NCBI GenBank assembly: GCA_963680875.1
Contig: OY804590.1
Location: forward strand, 25,110,640 to 25,174,639
Origin: Bathymodiolus brooksi
Taxonomy: Eukaryota; Mollusca; Bivalvia; Mytilida; Modiolidae
Direction of reading: 5' to 3'
DNA length: 64,000 bases
The notes beneath the pieces are model-generated. The model had not been told where the DNA came from. It saw only the letters and a list, made by a program, of their open reading frames with translations, and did no database searches. Below are positions 45,474 to 59,017 of the stretch, piece after piece. The position numbers were made by a program, and so were the translations under genes. The stretch's first letter is position 1, and each line of letters starts with the position of its first letter.

Positions 45474-45712
45474 GGGCCGACGTGGTCGTGATCGTATGGT
45501 AGTTGGATTTACAACTACCCGTCCAATCAGTAAAGTTGGAGTCCGAACCCCGTTCATGGCGAGGTGTAATCGATACAACATTATGTGATACAGTTTGTAA
45601 GTGACTTGCGGCAGGTCTGTGGATTTCTGTTTGTACTCCATTAATAAAACTGACAGCAACGATATAACTGATATATTGTTGAAAATGGCGTTAAACACCA
45701 TAAACTAAACCA
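45474..45712 (+). mobile_element. SINE family A, near full-length, right arm
   Basis: Head GTGGTCGTGATCGTATGGTA, B box TTGGAGTCCGAACCCCG, tail ACTGACAGCAACGATATAAC to GTTAAACACCATAAAC. Confidence 0.78.
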
Positions 45713-46451
45713 AACAAAACCTTGTCTGTCACAATATCATTGATATAACGAAAATTAGTCAATGGTATTACTATCTAGGGTACACAATCCGATATATAAT
45801 GCTTAAAGTAAGTGTTCATTTTAATACACAACGCTTAACTTGTAATTCCAGGAGATGGTTGGAACATGACAAAAATCAATATGCGCTAAGCCAGTTAATG
45901 GGATTTCAACCCTTCCCTCTTTATTGGATCTCCAACGTTTGTACAGATATAAACAATCAGGACCGGGTTGCACAAACCTCACTTAAATATAAGTATCATT
46001 TAAACAATAAGTTTTAATCCACTCTTAAATTTAATTGAGGTTTCTACAACTTAGTCCAGATTCCCTTCAAATCAAAAAGACACACACCTAGTATAATAAT
46101 GTATGACGGCATGAACATGATCATGTCTTCAAATTGACTAAACTGAAATCGCCAATAAGCTCTATATCTAGATCATACACCAATACAGCTTGTGGGTCAG
46201 ATACACATATTAATGTATCTAAGCTTCAATGGTGTTGCGTTGGAATTAAAATACAGTTACATATATACATATATAGAAAAATGATTAAAAACAATGTTCG
46301 ATGAAAAATGGGTAGGCCTCATATCACGTTGAAATTATGAAGAGATTGATGATCCTAACATACATATGTTATTCCTTTTGTTCGTGGGGAGTGTATTTAT
46401 GTTATAAGACATACATTTGGCCTATCGTGTCGTATCTATCCGTTCGGAACA

Positions 46452-46940
46452 AGAAAAACATGTATATCTACAACCTCGGGATTTACATAACCACATTGAC
46501 CTGGTACCACTACACCAAATACATTTGTGCATACCTGTCGTAAACAACGTTAATTAAGATATTTTGTGCAAAAGGAAACGATATGCACATTAGTCTTCCT
46601 CGTTCTATAAGCTTAAGAAACACCCTGTAAGTCACTGCAATATACCTCTCACTTTCTTTTTTAGGTATATTGAGTTCGTCTATAACAGAAAGGTTGTATA
46701 ATAAAGATCCGCTACCCCCCCCCCCCCCCCTCCCCCCAAAAACAAGAAAAAATCACAAATATTTGTTAGGTTAATTGGCAATTCAAAAATGGGTATTTAA
46801 ACATCAAACTGCTCGGGGTTTTGATTGACAACATATTTGCTTTGTTTGGTGGACGCGTTTTTTAACAGACAGTTGGTATTCCTATGGGTACAAACTGTAC
46901 CTTTTAGTATCTTCAAACTATTCTTAAATATATTGACTGC
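46452..46940 (+). mobile_element. Insertion private to the right arm, with a Penelope-like scrap
   Basis: The left-arm counterpart runs straight through (GAATTGCTCCGAACAG). This block has a poly-C tract near 46713 and, at 46845-46910, the codons QTVGIPMGTNCT, the conserved reverse-transcriptase block before motif C of Penelope-like elements, followed at once by a 3' end (TTTTAGTATCTTCAAAC). Confidence 0.6.
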
Positions 46941-47009
46941 TGTGGCAATTCAAAATACCCAAATCTATAATATATAAAGGTTAAGATGTAGGCTGAGGGG
47001 TATATGTAT

Positions 47010-47470
47010 AAAATAAACGTTAGAGAAAACCGAAGGAGCAATCAAGAATGGACAACCCACAGCCACTGGCAACACTGGACACACAAGACACAGGACGAAG
47101 ACAAAAAAAAACACAAATACATAACACAGAAAGTTAAAAGGATGACCAACACGGACCCCACCACAAACGGTGGTGAACCTATGTGAAGATCAAGACGTGT
47201 TTGATACCACTTATAATACGCAAACGAATACAGATAGCAAACATATCATATGAGCCCTCCTACAATCACATGAGGATAAGAAGAGTTTGAACATACCAAA
47301 AGGGGTAATCAGAATCCGTAAATCGAAGGACAGACAACACAATGGCCAAAAGAAAAAGGACTAAAAGAGAAACAACGATCTACAAAGCATTACAGATAAA
47401 ACTAAAGATTAAGTAAGACGTACCCCACTAAAAACCGGGGAAGGACTCAGGTGCTCCGGAAGGGTATGCA
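47010..47470 (-). mobile_element. Penelope-like 3' end and repeat D, right arm
   Basis: Reverse-complement mirror of 43960-44435, with GTAATCAGAATCCGTAAATC and CCACTAAAAACCGGGGAAGG. Confidence 0.6.
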
Positions 47471-48249
47471 GTTCCTGCTCCACAATTGACACCCGTAAAA
47501 TACAGATAGTGTGTCACTAACAAGTCTGTCAATACTGTATGAATACGGAACATATACATCAAGAACAGAGAAAAGTCTGCGAATTCTACTCTATATAAAC
47601 GACAAACTCCCACCATGCATTTAGCAAAAACAGATGTAGAATTAAGTGAATATGTCATAAAATCCATCCGAAGCTCATTTACCGATATATACAATGGTAT
47701 TTGAAGATTTGTTGAAACTTGTACTTATCAAGTAAATGGCAGCTAACTGTCTTGAAAACAGAAATGCATTTTGGGAATCATAGCACAAATATAATGGATT
47801 ACACATCATACTAAATGTGCTTTTATCTAATACAATGATTGAATCGAATGAACAATGTTGATTTCGTTCAAAATGTCTGTCTCAAATATTGCCAAATATG
47901 CATGCACCTAATATTAATCGTCACACAAACATTTAAAAAGCTAGAATTTTTTCTTGTCGTACCTACAAATCTAAATGACTATGGTGTTCGATTCCATGGT
48001 TCTTGGAGTTTGTTTTACCTGTGACGTATATTACAGTTGTTTCGTATCCAGATTACTGATTCTTTCTAGAATATTGTTTTTATCACCAATGTATGCCTTA
48101 ACCCATAACAAGCATATTTGAAAAAGTTGTAAATCGTGTAATTTTCGCACCAATAAACCATCAGAGAAATGAACTATCGGACTACTGAACTTTCGGATTA
48201 CTAAATCTTTAGACAACTGAACCATCAGATTGTATAGCATTCGGATTAC

Positions 48250-48655
48250 TGAAAGAAAGTTTGAAGACACAAAATGGGTAAACAGAAGAAGGAAAGACAA
48301 ATACAGTAAACAAAATTAAAAGGACAAAAGGACAAACAATGATCTACAAACACTACATAGACAACTAAAGACTGAAAAACACGAACCACACTAAAAACTG
48401 GGGGTTAATTCAGGTGCTTCGGAAGTGTAAGCAATTCCTGCACCACATGTGGCAATTCGTGTTACTCTAGTTACAACTCCGGTGATAGAAAAGAGAGGAA
48501 AGAACCGGATTGTGAATACTACAAACGAATATATCCGTAATCATTTGTGACTGAAATATTCCGTAACGCTGAGTAATTCATGGTGGCGACCGCAAGGTTG
48601 AATTCTTCAACTTAGCCACTAGGAACCCTTGGTTCGGTAGCAACGCGCCAACTCA
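48250..48655 (-). mobile_element. Penelope-like 3' fragment, right arm
   Basis: Mirror of 42795-43205 (AAAAACTGGGGGTTAATTCA, ACCACATGTGGCAATTCGTG). Confidence 0.6.
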
Positions 48656-48962
48656 GCATTTTTTCAGCTATATCATGGCGAAAACAAGTTAATTTTCAAT
48701 GAAATAATGATGAGGTCCGCTTTGTAATGGACCAACGCGCTTAGTCGGATTTTTATAGTGCTACCTGACTGAAACAACAGTCCACCGATAAACACACATT
48801 ATCCTGATTCCAAGCCAACCAGTCTTTACTCCTTTTCCTTAATGCTGAATGCTGTAGCAAAGAAGCAGCAAATACCAATGTTATAGTTTGTGGTTTGACC
48901 GGTGCTCGAACCCACGATCTACCGCACTCGACAAAACTGATTGAAGAACAGAAACAAAGAAA
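48651..48962 (-). mobile_element. SINE family B, right arm
   Basis: Mirror of 42484-42794; the B box reads GGTGCTCGAACCCACGAT on plus. Confidence 0.78.
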
Positions 48963-49357
48963 GATAAATTTTGTTAAAGAATACTACTGATCAATTTATT
49001 TCTCTCCAAAAAAGCTTCCTTTTTGGTTTTTGATGTGGAAGAAGAAACAATTACTGGTGACACACATATATGAGACAACACATCATTTTTATCAGTACAA
49101 TCAAAGCCTGACCATTGACGAATCAATTATCAGGTTATTTCAAAATGTTCAACAAGTGTTTGCCAAGGATGTTTGTTATTGAGGCTTTGACGACCGGTTA
49201 AATGCTGTAGGTATTGTGGACAGATTACGTTCACATAGACTAGTGTTCTGTGTGTTTTCTTCTGTTTTTTCACTTGAAACGAGCCTGTCGTTGTTGGGTC
49301 GGCGTTGGTGGTCGGTGTTCGTGCCTTATGTAGGATAGCCAAGAATGGACTGGATAT

Positions 49358-49712
49358 TGAATTGTTTAACGGTAACATCAAACACTATTGATACAGGAAG
49401 TTCTGCACAAATCAGATAAAGAATGCAACGAATGCGAAAGACTCCCTTAGTCGTAGAAAAGGAAGAGGAAACACACATAAAAGAGATGTTAGAAAGGTGG
49501 TCCATACAACAATCAACATAAGAATTTGCCTCACCAACATTCCTTGTAGGAAAAAAAGATGGAAGTCTCATTTATTGCATTGATTTTAGAGCCTTAAATA
49601 AAGTAACTATGAAAGATGCAATTTCATGACCTAATATTGAGACCTGTATAAGACATTATAATAAAAGGAAGTACCTTCATGATTGTATTAGACATGGCAT
49701 CTGGATTTAACC
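49358..49712 (+). pseudogene. Ty3/Gypsy reverse-transcriptase fragment
   Basis: One frame with scattered stops reads NTIDTGSSAQIR, EETHIKEMLERW, EFASPTFLVGKKDGSLIYCI, DFRALNKVTMKDA, PNIETCI. These are the ordered blocks at the N-terminal part of Gypsy-type reverse transcriptase. Four in-frame stops are present and the catalytic YVDD region is absent. It is a relic inside the right arm, mirrored in the left arm. Confidence 0.72.
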
Positions 49713-49734
49713 AAGTAGGGGTTAGGGTTATAGC

Positions 49735-49925
49735 ATTTAACGAATTTCAACAATATTTCAGCTATATAATGGCGGTCAGTTTTATTATTGGAGGAAACTG
49801 GAGTACACGGCGAAAACCACCGTCCTGTCGCAAACCATCGACAAACTTTATCACATAATGTTGTATCGAGTACACCTCGCCATTAATTTCATTCGAACTC
49901 ACAACCTTAGTGATGATAGGCACCA
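49735..49925 (-). mobile_element. SINE family A, right arm
   Basis: Mirror of 40128-40335; on plus it shows GGAGGAAACTGGAGTACACG and ATCACATAATGTTGTATCGA. Confidence 0.78.
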
Positions 49926-50675
49926 AATTACCAAATTACCAAGTAGGGATAGACGATAAGCTTAAATACAAAACGTTCATTACCAAATATGGCCTTCTTG
50001 AAGACTCAAACTTACCATTTGCTGTTGTAATATCACAGCTGTATTCAGCAGAATACTAAAGCTGGTCTAACAATGATTAACATGGGTAGAATGTTTAACA
50101 TATGTAAATTATGTTATTCTACTTTGGCACAGATTTTCAAAAACACATGACCAACTTATACAAGTAATACATCGTTTTCACAAGTATAATCTGAAACTAA
50201 AACAGAAACAGTCATCTTTTCCAAATAAATGTTAGAGAACACCGAAGGGACAATCAAAAAATGACAAAAATGAGACAGAATTTCTTGGGACAATAGTCGT
50301 TGTTATGTCTATCTCATTAAATCCAGATAATACCGAAACGATATCCAAGTGGTGTGTACCTAAATCAAAAGAGAATAAATATCAGATATACTGGACAATT
50401 TCGACATTTTCTTAATAAAATCCATTAAAAAATATTAATGTCATAATTGTGACGTTTTCACATCATAATCCACATCAACCACAACCAACATCAGCACTGT
50501 TTCCAGCATCTTGGTGTGGTTAATGCAGAATGTGAAAAACCAAGTAATAAAGTTATGTTTTATTACAAAAAGCGTGTAAAAAATACAAATAGCGTGGGCT
50601 TTTTTTGTTACTATACAAGATAGTGTTGATGAACTACGAATACAATTTTTAATATCAATCATTTTTTTTCTAGAT

Positions 50676-53600
50676 ATGACAACTTGGAACTATTCAACCA
50701 GAAAAACGTCCTGTTACCTGAAATATGATTGGATTATTCGCAGTTTATGGGGCTGTATTTAAGCGAAGAAAACAACATTTGATATGATACCATCTAGCTG
50801 AGATATCTAGGCGAAGGTGTAAGTATAATTTCTTAGAAAATCGACAAAAGTTATTTCCATGTCTCCAACTCTTAATAGACTTATTAATGTACATGTACAT
50901 TATACATGACTCTATTTTAGTTTCTTGTTCTCCATAAAGGAAGAATTACAAAAACATCTAGTGACAACCAGTTATACAATGGCCATCAATTCAGGTCTTT
51001 TTATTGGTAGATGATTATGTGAATTTTATCCCTATCTTTATATTAAATTTTTATATGTAACTTCAGTACAGATAAAACCATGTCTTTTAGATCTTATTTT
51101 CAGTTCTCGACTTTCATAGAATGGTAAGAAAACTTACTCCATTGTGTCTAAGAAATAATTCACGGAATCCATTGTTTGCTGGATATTTTAAAATGGGCAA
51201 CATTATTTTCGTAAATTTTGTTTTGTCCTCAACTACAGTAATACTAATATATGTCCACTTTACCAACGTCACCGGAAGACGACAAGTTGCAATTTGGTAA
51301 AAGTCGATTGATGGTTATTTTTAGTATTTTTTTTGTGTAGAAAAAATAAATGTTCAGAGAAACGTAACAAACGTTTCAATGTTTGCATGCATCACTGTCC
51401 TCAATAGTAAATACATGAAACCATTCTGATATGATGGCCACAAAATTTACACTGGGAACTCTTCTACACTGAGGGTGCAATCAAATGTTAACGAGGACGA
51501 CACAAGTCAGTGGAAATTGTGGATAGGGATATATCTCAAGTGTATTCATGAGCAAGGTGAGTACTTTTTGCATAATAGCAAGAATATAAGGAATAGATGT
51601 ATCAACTTACTTTCATACCAGTGGAGTAAGAACTACTTACCCTTCCGGGGCAGTTGAGTTCACACCCATTTCTTGTGTGGAATTAGTGTTTTACAAGTTT
51701 TAGTTTTCTGTACAGTATTTTGTATATATCATTGTGTGTCTTTTGGCTGCTGTTTTTTCTGTACTTTGACTTGCTTATGCATTTCACGGCATCGATGAGA
51801 ACCTTAAAACTCAGTGGAGGGTGGAGGTAGGGTGGAATTTTAATAAGACCTACAGTAATGGTCGACAATAACACCCGATTTTGGGGAGCCATAGCAATCC
51901 ATTTTATCGTATAACAACATAAAAAGTATATCTAAGAAATTTAAAAGATTGAAAAGGAATGACTTAATTAGGCCGATATCGATTTGCGCCAAAAATGCAT
52001 TCATTTTCTTGAATGGAATTTCAGACATCTTTACGTATAGGAGAATGTCCGCGTAACTCTCCATTCCTTAAACATAATGGAGCCGAGGCCCCGAAGGTGC
52101 CGAGGCCCATTGTTTTAAGGAATTGAGAGATATGAGGACATTCTCCAACTTAAAATCCACCCATTGTTTTATTAATTATTAATCTTGTAACAAAAAAAAG
52201 TCTGTGTATAGTATCTAAAGTACAAAGAGAACAATAACTCTCCATTCCTTAAATATAATGGAGAATTTTGACAATAGATTTACATAACAGGTGAATTTTA
52301 ATTGTTGAAAACTTTCCTATTACTGAACAATTTATTCGCTTGTGAGTATGTTTCAAAAGTGTTCACTGGGACAGTTAAATTTTATACCGAAAGGTTAATT
52401 GTAATACATGTATATAGGTAAATTATGTACATGTAATTTACAGGTAAATATGGCGCAGTTGAATTTCATTTATTGGCGAAATTAAAACCATTGAAAATAT
52501 AAACAGTGGCGCAATTGAATCATTTTGAATATGCTAATTGGCGCAAATTGATTCCGGCCCTTAATTACTAAAAATAAAAAAATTTTGATTAGAATAACGA
52601 AAATTTGAAATATCTTTTAAACTGTAGATTTTAAAGTGGAAGTGTAAACGAGAGTTATGTAGAGAATCAAGGGTGCTAATTTAATTTGGAAGTTTGCAGA
52701 CCAGAAAGTGAACGTATTTGGCCCTGCTCATATAGAAAAATCGCATTTTAAAGGAGATTTTGGGTGTATATTTTGAGTTTTATGAAATACGGAGGGAATA
52801 AGTCTATTAAAGAGAACAGCCTGTGGCCGTGTTTTTAAATTCCTGAGGACAATAGACACTCGACGGTCACCCGAAAGATTCCATTGTTCACCGTAGAGCC
52901 CGTCACCATCTCATACACGCACTATTGAGTTCATTCATTTTTACATGTAAAATATTTTACCTGTAAAAATTGCTTGGACAGGGATATTTTTCATTATTTT
53001 TATTTTTTCACTAAATATATTGCACTTCTGTCTTTAATAGTGAACAAATGAAGTCTTCATGGTGTAACGAATAGGGTGTAAGGCATAGGAGATAATATCG
53101 TTTGTATGTATGCATATATGACACTTTTATTTATTCTTGTTATTCTGGCACATTTTCACTTTGTTCTTGTTGTTGATACCGTGCCGTATTCCGGTGCCTT
53201 GAGTAACTGTCGCGACTGTGATGTGATTGAATGAACACTATTCTCGTTTCAGGTATCGTGATCGCGAATATTTATTGTATGTAAATTGTTGTTATTTTAG
53301 ACGGGAAATATATAGTTAGGACAGAGTTCGTTCTCATTGTTTGACCAAAAGGGGGGCCTACGACAACTTCCCAATGTTTTGTTCTCCTTGACCTTATAAA
53401 CCTTGTGTCACATTCTCTTACCTTTTTCATTGATTCATGCTAGGTTTATATATTGTACTTGGGCTTGATTTCTATACGGGTAAGCTTTATTAAGCCCGTT
53501 TTCCCTTTCATCTTGACATGACAAACTATATTTATACTTTCCGCCATGTGTATCCTGTATGTAATTTAGTGAGCATGTGTGTTACCTCACACTTTATGTG

Positions 53601-54846
53601 GCCCGGTTTGCGGCCCCGTTAACGGATATAATCACCGTGGGAACTTCCGTAAGAACGGACCAATCAACGACGACGATTCACGCCACAGCCAAAAGTGTGG
53701 AGTCTGCGTATATGTAAAAGGCCATCGTCTGCACACCACATGAGGGACCCCCGACAATCATAGACGGCAGCGAAAATATCAGACAGCAACTACTATTGAC
53801 ACCATAGTCTAAGAACGACCAGTTTAAACCAAAGAGACGTTAAATCCGTAACCTGGATATCAGTACATTACCAGTTCGTTTTCATTTTATTTACACGTAT
53901 TTCGACTTGACCTAGATGTTTTACTACGATTTTACTACGACTTTATGACGACCGACAATACCATAGGGGGACCTCATATTTATTATTATCGCTCACGGGG
54001 AAGTTATATTATTGTTGTACTTGAATATATTATTACACTTGAACATAAATCATGGCAGTCAGTTTTTTTAGTGGAGGAAACTGGAGTACCCGGCGAAAAC
54101 CACCGTCCTGTCGAAAACCGTTCATTACCAAATATGGCCTTCCTGAAAACTCAAACTTACCATTTGCTGATGTAATATCACAGCTGTATTCAGCAGAATA
54201 TTAAAACTGGTCTAACAATGATTAACATGGGTAGAATGTTTAACATATGTAGATTATGCTACTGTACTTTGGCACAGATTTTCAAAAACACATGACCAAC
54301 TTATACAAGTAATACGTCGTTTTCACAAGTATAATCTGAAACTAAAACAGAAACAGTCATCTTTTCCAAATAAACGTTAGAGAACACCGAAGGGACAATC
54401 AAAAAATGACAATCCAGAGAAACTGGCAACAATGACAAAAATGAGGCAGAATTTCTTGGGACAATAGTCGTTGTTATGTCTATCTCAATAAATCCAGATA
54501 ATACCGAAACGATATCCAAGTGGTTTGTACCTAAAACAAAAAAGAATAAATATCAGATATACTGGACAATTTCGATATTTTCTTAATAAAATCCATTAAA
54601 CAATATTAATGTAATAATTGTGACGTTTTCACATCATAATTCACATCAACCCACAACCAACATCAGCACTGGATCCACCATCTTGGTGTGGTTAATGCAG
54701 AATGTGAAAAACCAAGTAATAAAGTTATGTTTTATAGCAAAAAGCGTGTAAAAAAATACAAATATCAAGGTTTTTTTGTTACTATACAAGATAGTATTGA
54801 TGAACTACGAATACATTTTTTAATATCAATCATTTATTTTCTAGGT
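50676..54846. repeat. 4171-bp tandem duplication, copy 1
   Basis: Every base aligns with 54847-59017 at an offset of 4171. By eye only a few differences exist (for example 51454 G versus C at 55625; one each near 52843, 53538 and 53630). It contains the outer right arm, the LTR-like block and the start of the next arm copy. Confidence 0.92.
53063..54049 (+). mobile_element. LTR-like 987-bp block (solo LTR candidate), copy 1
   Basis: Begins TGTAACGAATAGGGTGTAAG and is bounded by TCATGG on both sides (53057-53062 and 54050-54055). It contains a TATA-like CCTTATAAACC. It has no long frame and separates two arm copies. The expected terminal CA is not exactly at the TCATGG boundary (a CA occurs at 54044-54045), so the LTR call is tentative. 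Confidence 0.45.
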
Positions 54847-57231
54847 ATGACAACTTGGAACTATTCAACCAGAAAAACGTCCTGTTACCTGAAATATGAT
54901 TGGATTATTCGCAGTTTATGGGGCTGTATTTAAGCGAAGAAAACAACATTTGATATGATACCATCTAGCTGAGATATCTAGGCGAAGGTGTAAGTATAAT
55001 TTCTTAGAAAATCGACAAAAGTTATTTCCATGTCTCCAACTCTTAATAGACTTATTAATGTACATGTACATTATACATGACTCTATTTTAGTTTCTTGTT
55101 CTCCATAAAGGAAGAATTACAAAAACATCTAGTGACAACCAGTTATACAATGGCCATCAATTCAGGTCTTTTTATTGGTAGATGATTATGTGAATTTTAT
55201 CCCTATCTTTATATTAAATTTTTATATGTAACTTCAGTACAGATAAAACCATGTCTTTTAGATCTTATTTTCAGTTCTCGACTTTCATAGAATGGTAAGA
55301 AAACTTACTCCATTGTGTCTAAGAAATAATTCACGGAATCCATTGTTTGCTGGATATTTTAAAATGGGCAACATTATTTTCGTAAATTTTGTTTTGTCCT
55401 CAACTACAGTAATACTAATATATGTCCACTTTACCAACGTCACCGGAAGACGACAAGTTGCAATTTGGTAAAAGTCGATTGATGGTTATTTTTAGTATTT
55501 TTTTTGTGTAGAAAAAATAAATGTTCAGAGAAACGTAACAAACGTTTCAATGTTTGCATGCATCACTGTCCTCAATAGTAAATACATGAAACCATTCTGA
55601 TATGATGGCCACAAAATTTACACTCGGAACTCTTCTACACTGAGGGTGCAATCAAATGTTAACGAGGACGACACAAGTCAGTGGAAATTGTGGATAGGGA
55701 TATATCTCAAGTGTATTCATGAGCAAGGTGAGTACTTTTTGCATAATAGCAAGAATATAAGGAATAGATGTATCAACTTACTTTCATACCAGTGGAGTAA
55801 GAACTACTTACCCTTCCGGGGCAGTTGAGTTCACACCCATTTCTTGTGTGGAATTAGTGTTTTACAAGTTTTAGTTTTCTGTACAGTATTTTGTATATAT
55901 CATTGTGTGTCTTTTGGCTGCTGTTTTTTCTGTACTTTGACTTGCTTATGCATTTCACGGCATCGATGAGAACCTTAAAACTCAGTGGAGGGTGGAGGTA
56001 GGGTGGAATTTTAATAAGACCTACAGTAATGGTCGACAATAACACCCGATTTTGGGGAGCCATAGCAATCCATTTTATCGTATAACAACATAAAAAGTAT
56101 ATCTAAGAAATTTAAAAGATTGAAAAGGAATGACTTAATTAGGCCGATATCGATTTGCGCCAAAAATGCATTCATTTTCTTGAATGGAATTTCAGACATC
56201 TTTACGTATAGGAGAATGTCCGCGTAACTCTCCATTCCTTAAACATAATGGAGCCGAGGCCCCGAAGGTGCCGAGGCCCATTGTTTTAAGGAATTGAGAG
56301 ATATGAGGACATTCTCCAACTTAAAATCCACCCATTGTTTTATTAATTATTAATCTTGTAACAAAAAAAAGTCTGTGTATAGTATCTAAAGTACAAAGAG
56401 AACAATAACTCTCCATTCCTTAAATATAATGGAGAATTTTGACAATAGATTTACATAACAGGTGAATTTTAATTGTTGAAAACTTTCCTATTACTGAACA
56501 ATTTATTCGCTTGTGAGTATGTTTCAAAAGTGTTCACTGGGACAGTTAAATTTTATACCGAAAGGTTAATTGTAATACATGTATATAGGTAAATTATGTA
56601 CATGTAATTTACAGGTAAATATGGCGCAGTTGAATTTCATTTATTGGCGAAATTAAAACCATTGAAAATATAAACAGTGGCGCAATTGAATCATTTTGAA
56701 TATGCTAATTGGCGCAAATTGATTCCGGCCCTTAATTACTAAAAATAAAAAAATTTTGATTAGAATAACGAAAATTTGAAATATCTTTTAAACTGTAGAT
56801 TTTAAAGTGGAAGTGTAAACGAGAGTTATGTAGAGAATCAAGGGTGCTAATTTAATTTGGAAGTTTGCAGACCAGAAAGTGAACGTATTTGGCCCTGCTC
56901 ATATAGAAAAATCGCATTTTAAAGGAGATTTTGGGTGTATATTTTGAGTTTTATGAAATACGGAGGGAATAAGTCTATTAAAGAGAACAGCCTGTGGCCG
57001 TGTTTTTAAATCCCTGAGGACAATAGACACTCGACGGTCACCCGAAAGATTCCATTGTTCACCGTAGAGCCCGTCACCATCTCATACACGCACTATTGAG
57101 TTCATTCATTTTTACATGTAAAATATTTTACCTGTAAAAATTGCTTGGACAGGGATATTTTTCATTATTTTTATTTTTTCACTAAATATATTGCACTTCT
57201 GTCTTTAATAGTGAACAAATGAAGTCTTCAT
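54050..57231 (-). repeat. Third copy of the arm's outer segment
   Basis: Same orientation as 49770-53060, starting inside a SINE family A copy (CATGGCAGTCAG...CACCGTCCTGTCG, 54051-54117) that is shortened compared with the right-arm copy. Confidence 0.85.
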
Positions 57232-59017
57232 GGTGTAACGAATAGGGTGTAAGGCATAGGAGATAATATCGTTTGTATGTATGCATATATGACACTTTTA
57301 TTTATTCTTGTTATTCTGGCACATTTTCACTTTGTTCTTGTTGTTGATACCGTGCCGTATTCCGGTGCCTTGAGTAACTGTCGCGACTGTGATGTGATTG
57401 AATGAACACTATTCTCGTTTCAGGTATCGTGATCGCGAATATTTATTGTATGTAAATTGTTGTTATTTTAGACGGGAAATATATAGTTAGGACAGAGTTC
57501 GTTCTCATTGTTTGACCAAAAGGGGGGCCTACGACAACTTCCCAATGTTTTGTTCTCCTTGACCTTATAAACCTTGTGTCACATTCTCTTACCTTTTTCA
57601 TTGATTCATGCTAGGTTTATATATTGTACTTGGGCTTGATTTCTATACGGGTAAGCTTTATTAAGCCCGTTTTCCCTTTCATCTTGACATGACAAACTAT
57701 ATTTATTCTTTCCGCCATGTGTATCCTGTATGTAATTTAGTGAGCATGTGTGTTACCTCACACTTTATGTGGCCCGGTTTGCGGCCCCGTTAACGGATAT
57801 AATTACCGTGGGAACTTCCGTAAGAACGGACCAATCAACGACGACGATTCACGCCACAGCCAAAAGTGTGGAGTCTGCGTATATGTAAAAGGCCATCGTC
57901 TGCACACCACATGAGGGACCCCCGACAATCATAGACGGCAGCGAAAATATCAGACAGCAACTACTATTGACACCATAGTCTAAGAACGACCAGTTTAAAC
58001 CAAAGAGACGTTAAATCCGTAACCTGGATATCAGTACATTACCAGTTCGTTTTCATTTTATTTACACGTATTTCGACTTGACCTAGATGTTTTACTACGA
58101 TTTTACTACGACTTTATGACGACCGACAATACCATAGGGGGACCTCATATTTATTATTATCGCTCACGGGGAAGTTATATTATTGTTGTACTTGAATATA
58201 TTATTACACTTGAACATAAATCATGGCAGTCAGTTTTTTTAGTGGAGGAAACTGGAGTACCCGGCGAAAACCACCGTCCTGTCGAAAACCGTTCATTACC
58301 AAATATGGCCTTCCTGAAAACTCAAACTTACCATTTGCTGATGTAATATCACAGCTGTATTCAGCAGAATATTAAAACTGGTCTAACAATGATTAACATG
58401 GGTAGAATGTTTAACATATGTAGATTATGCTACTGTACTTTGGCACAGATTTTCAAAAACACATGACCAACTTATACAAGTAATACGTCGTTTTCACAAG
58501 TATAATCTGAAACTAAAACAGAAACAGTCATCTTTTCCAAATAAACGTTAGAGAACACCGAAGGGACAATCAAAAAATGACAATCCAGAGAAACTGGCAA
58601 CAATGACAAAAATGAGGCAGAATTTCTTGGGACAATAGTCGTTGTTATGTCTATCTCAATAAATCCAGATAATACCGAAACGATATCCAAGTGGTTTGTA
58701 CCTAAAACAAAAAAGAATAAATATCAGATATACTGGACAATTTCGATATTTTCTTAATAAAATCCATTAAACAATATTAATGTAATAATTGTGACGTTTT
58801 CACATCATAATTCACATCAACCCACAACCAACATCAGCACTGGATCCACCATCTTGGTGTGGTTAATGCAGAATGTGAAAAACCAAGTAATAAAGTTATG
58901 TTTTATAGCAAAAAGCGTGTAAAAAAATACAAATATCAAGGTTTTTTTGTTACTATACAAGATAGTATTGATGAACTACGAATACAATTTTTTAATATCA
59001 ATCATTTATTTTCTAGG
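54847..59017. repeat. 4171-bp tandem duplication, copy 2
   Basis: Head-to-tail copy of 50676-54846. Homology with 50676-50758 continues perfectly to about 59100 and then drops sharply (TATATAAACGAAG versus TATTTAAGCGAAG). This marks the recombination zone. Confidence 0.92.
57234..58220 (+). mobile_element. LTR-like block, copy 2
   Basis: Duplicate of 53063-54049 at an offset of 4171, with at most two differences seen. It arose as part of the tandem duplication, not as the second LTR of one provirus. Confidence 0.45.

Larger units (their letters stand above)
45390..53060 (-). repeat. Right arm of the giant inverted repeat
   Basis: Reverse-complement partner of 36980-45077. Private to this arm are about 46452-46940 (poly-C plus a Penelope-like scrap) and about 45620-46085 (rest of a SINE plus unique sequence; either gained here or lost on the left). 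Its outer 3.3 kb is also related, in the same orientation, to 54050-57231 and 58221-61224. Confidence 0.88.

Noticed and set aside
51475..51657. Small frames repeated identically at 51475, 55646 and elsewhere
   Set aside because: They are identical because of the recent 4171-bp duplication; the diverged fourth copy does not keep the frame.
53063..58220. Complete LTR retrotransposon with the two LTR-like blocks as its LTRs
   Set aside because: The near-identity extends far beyond the two blocks on both sides at the same 4171-bp offset, so a tandem duplication explains it; the interior has no pol genes.
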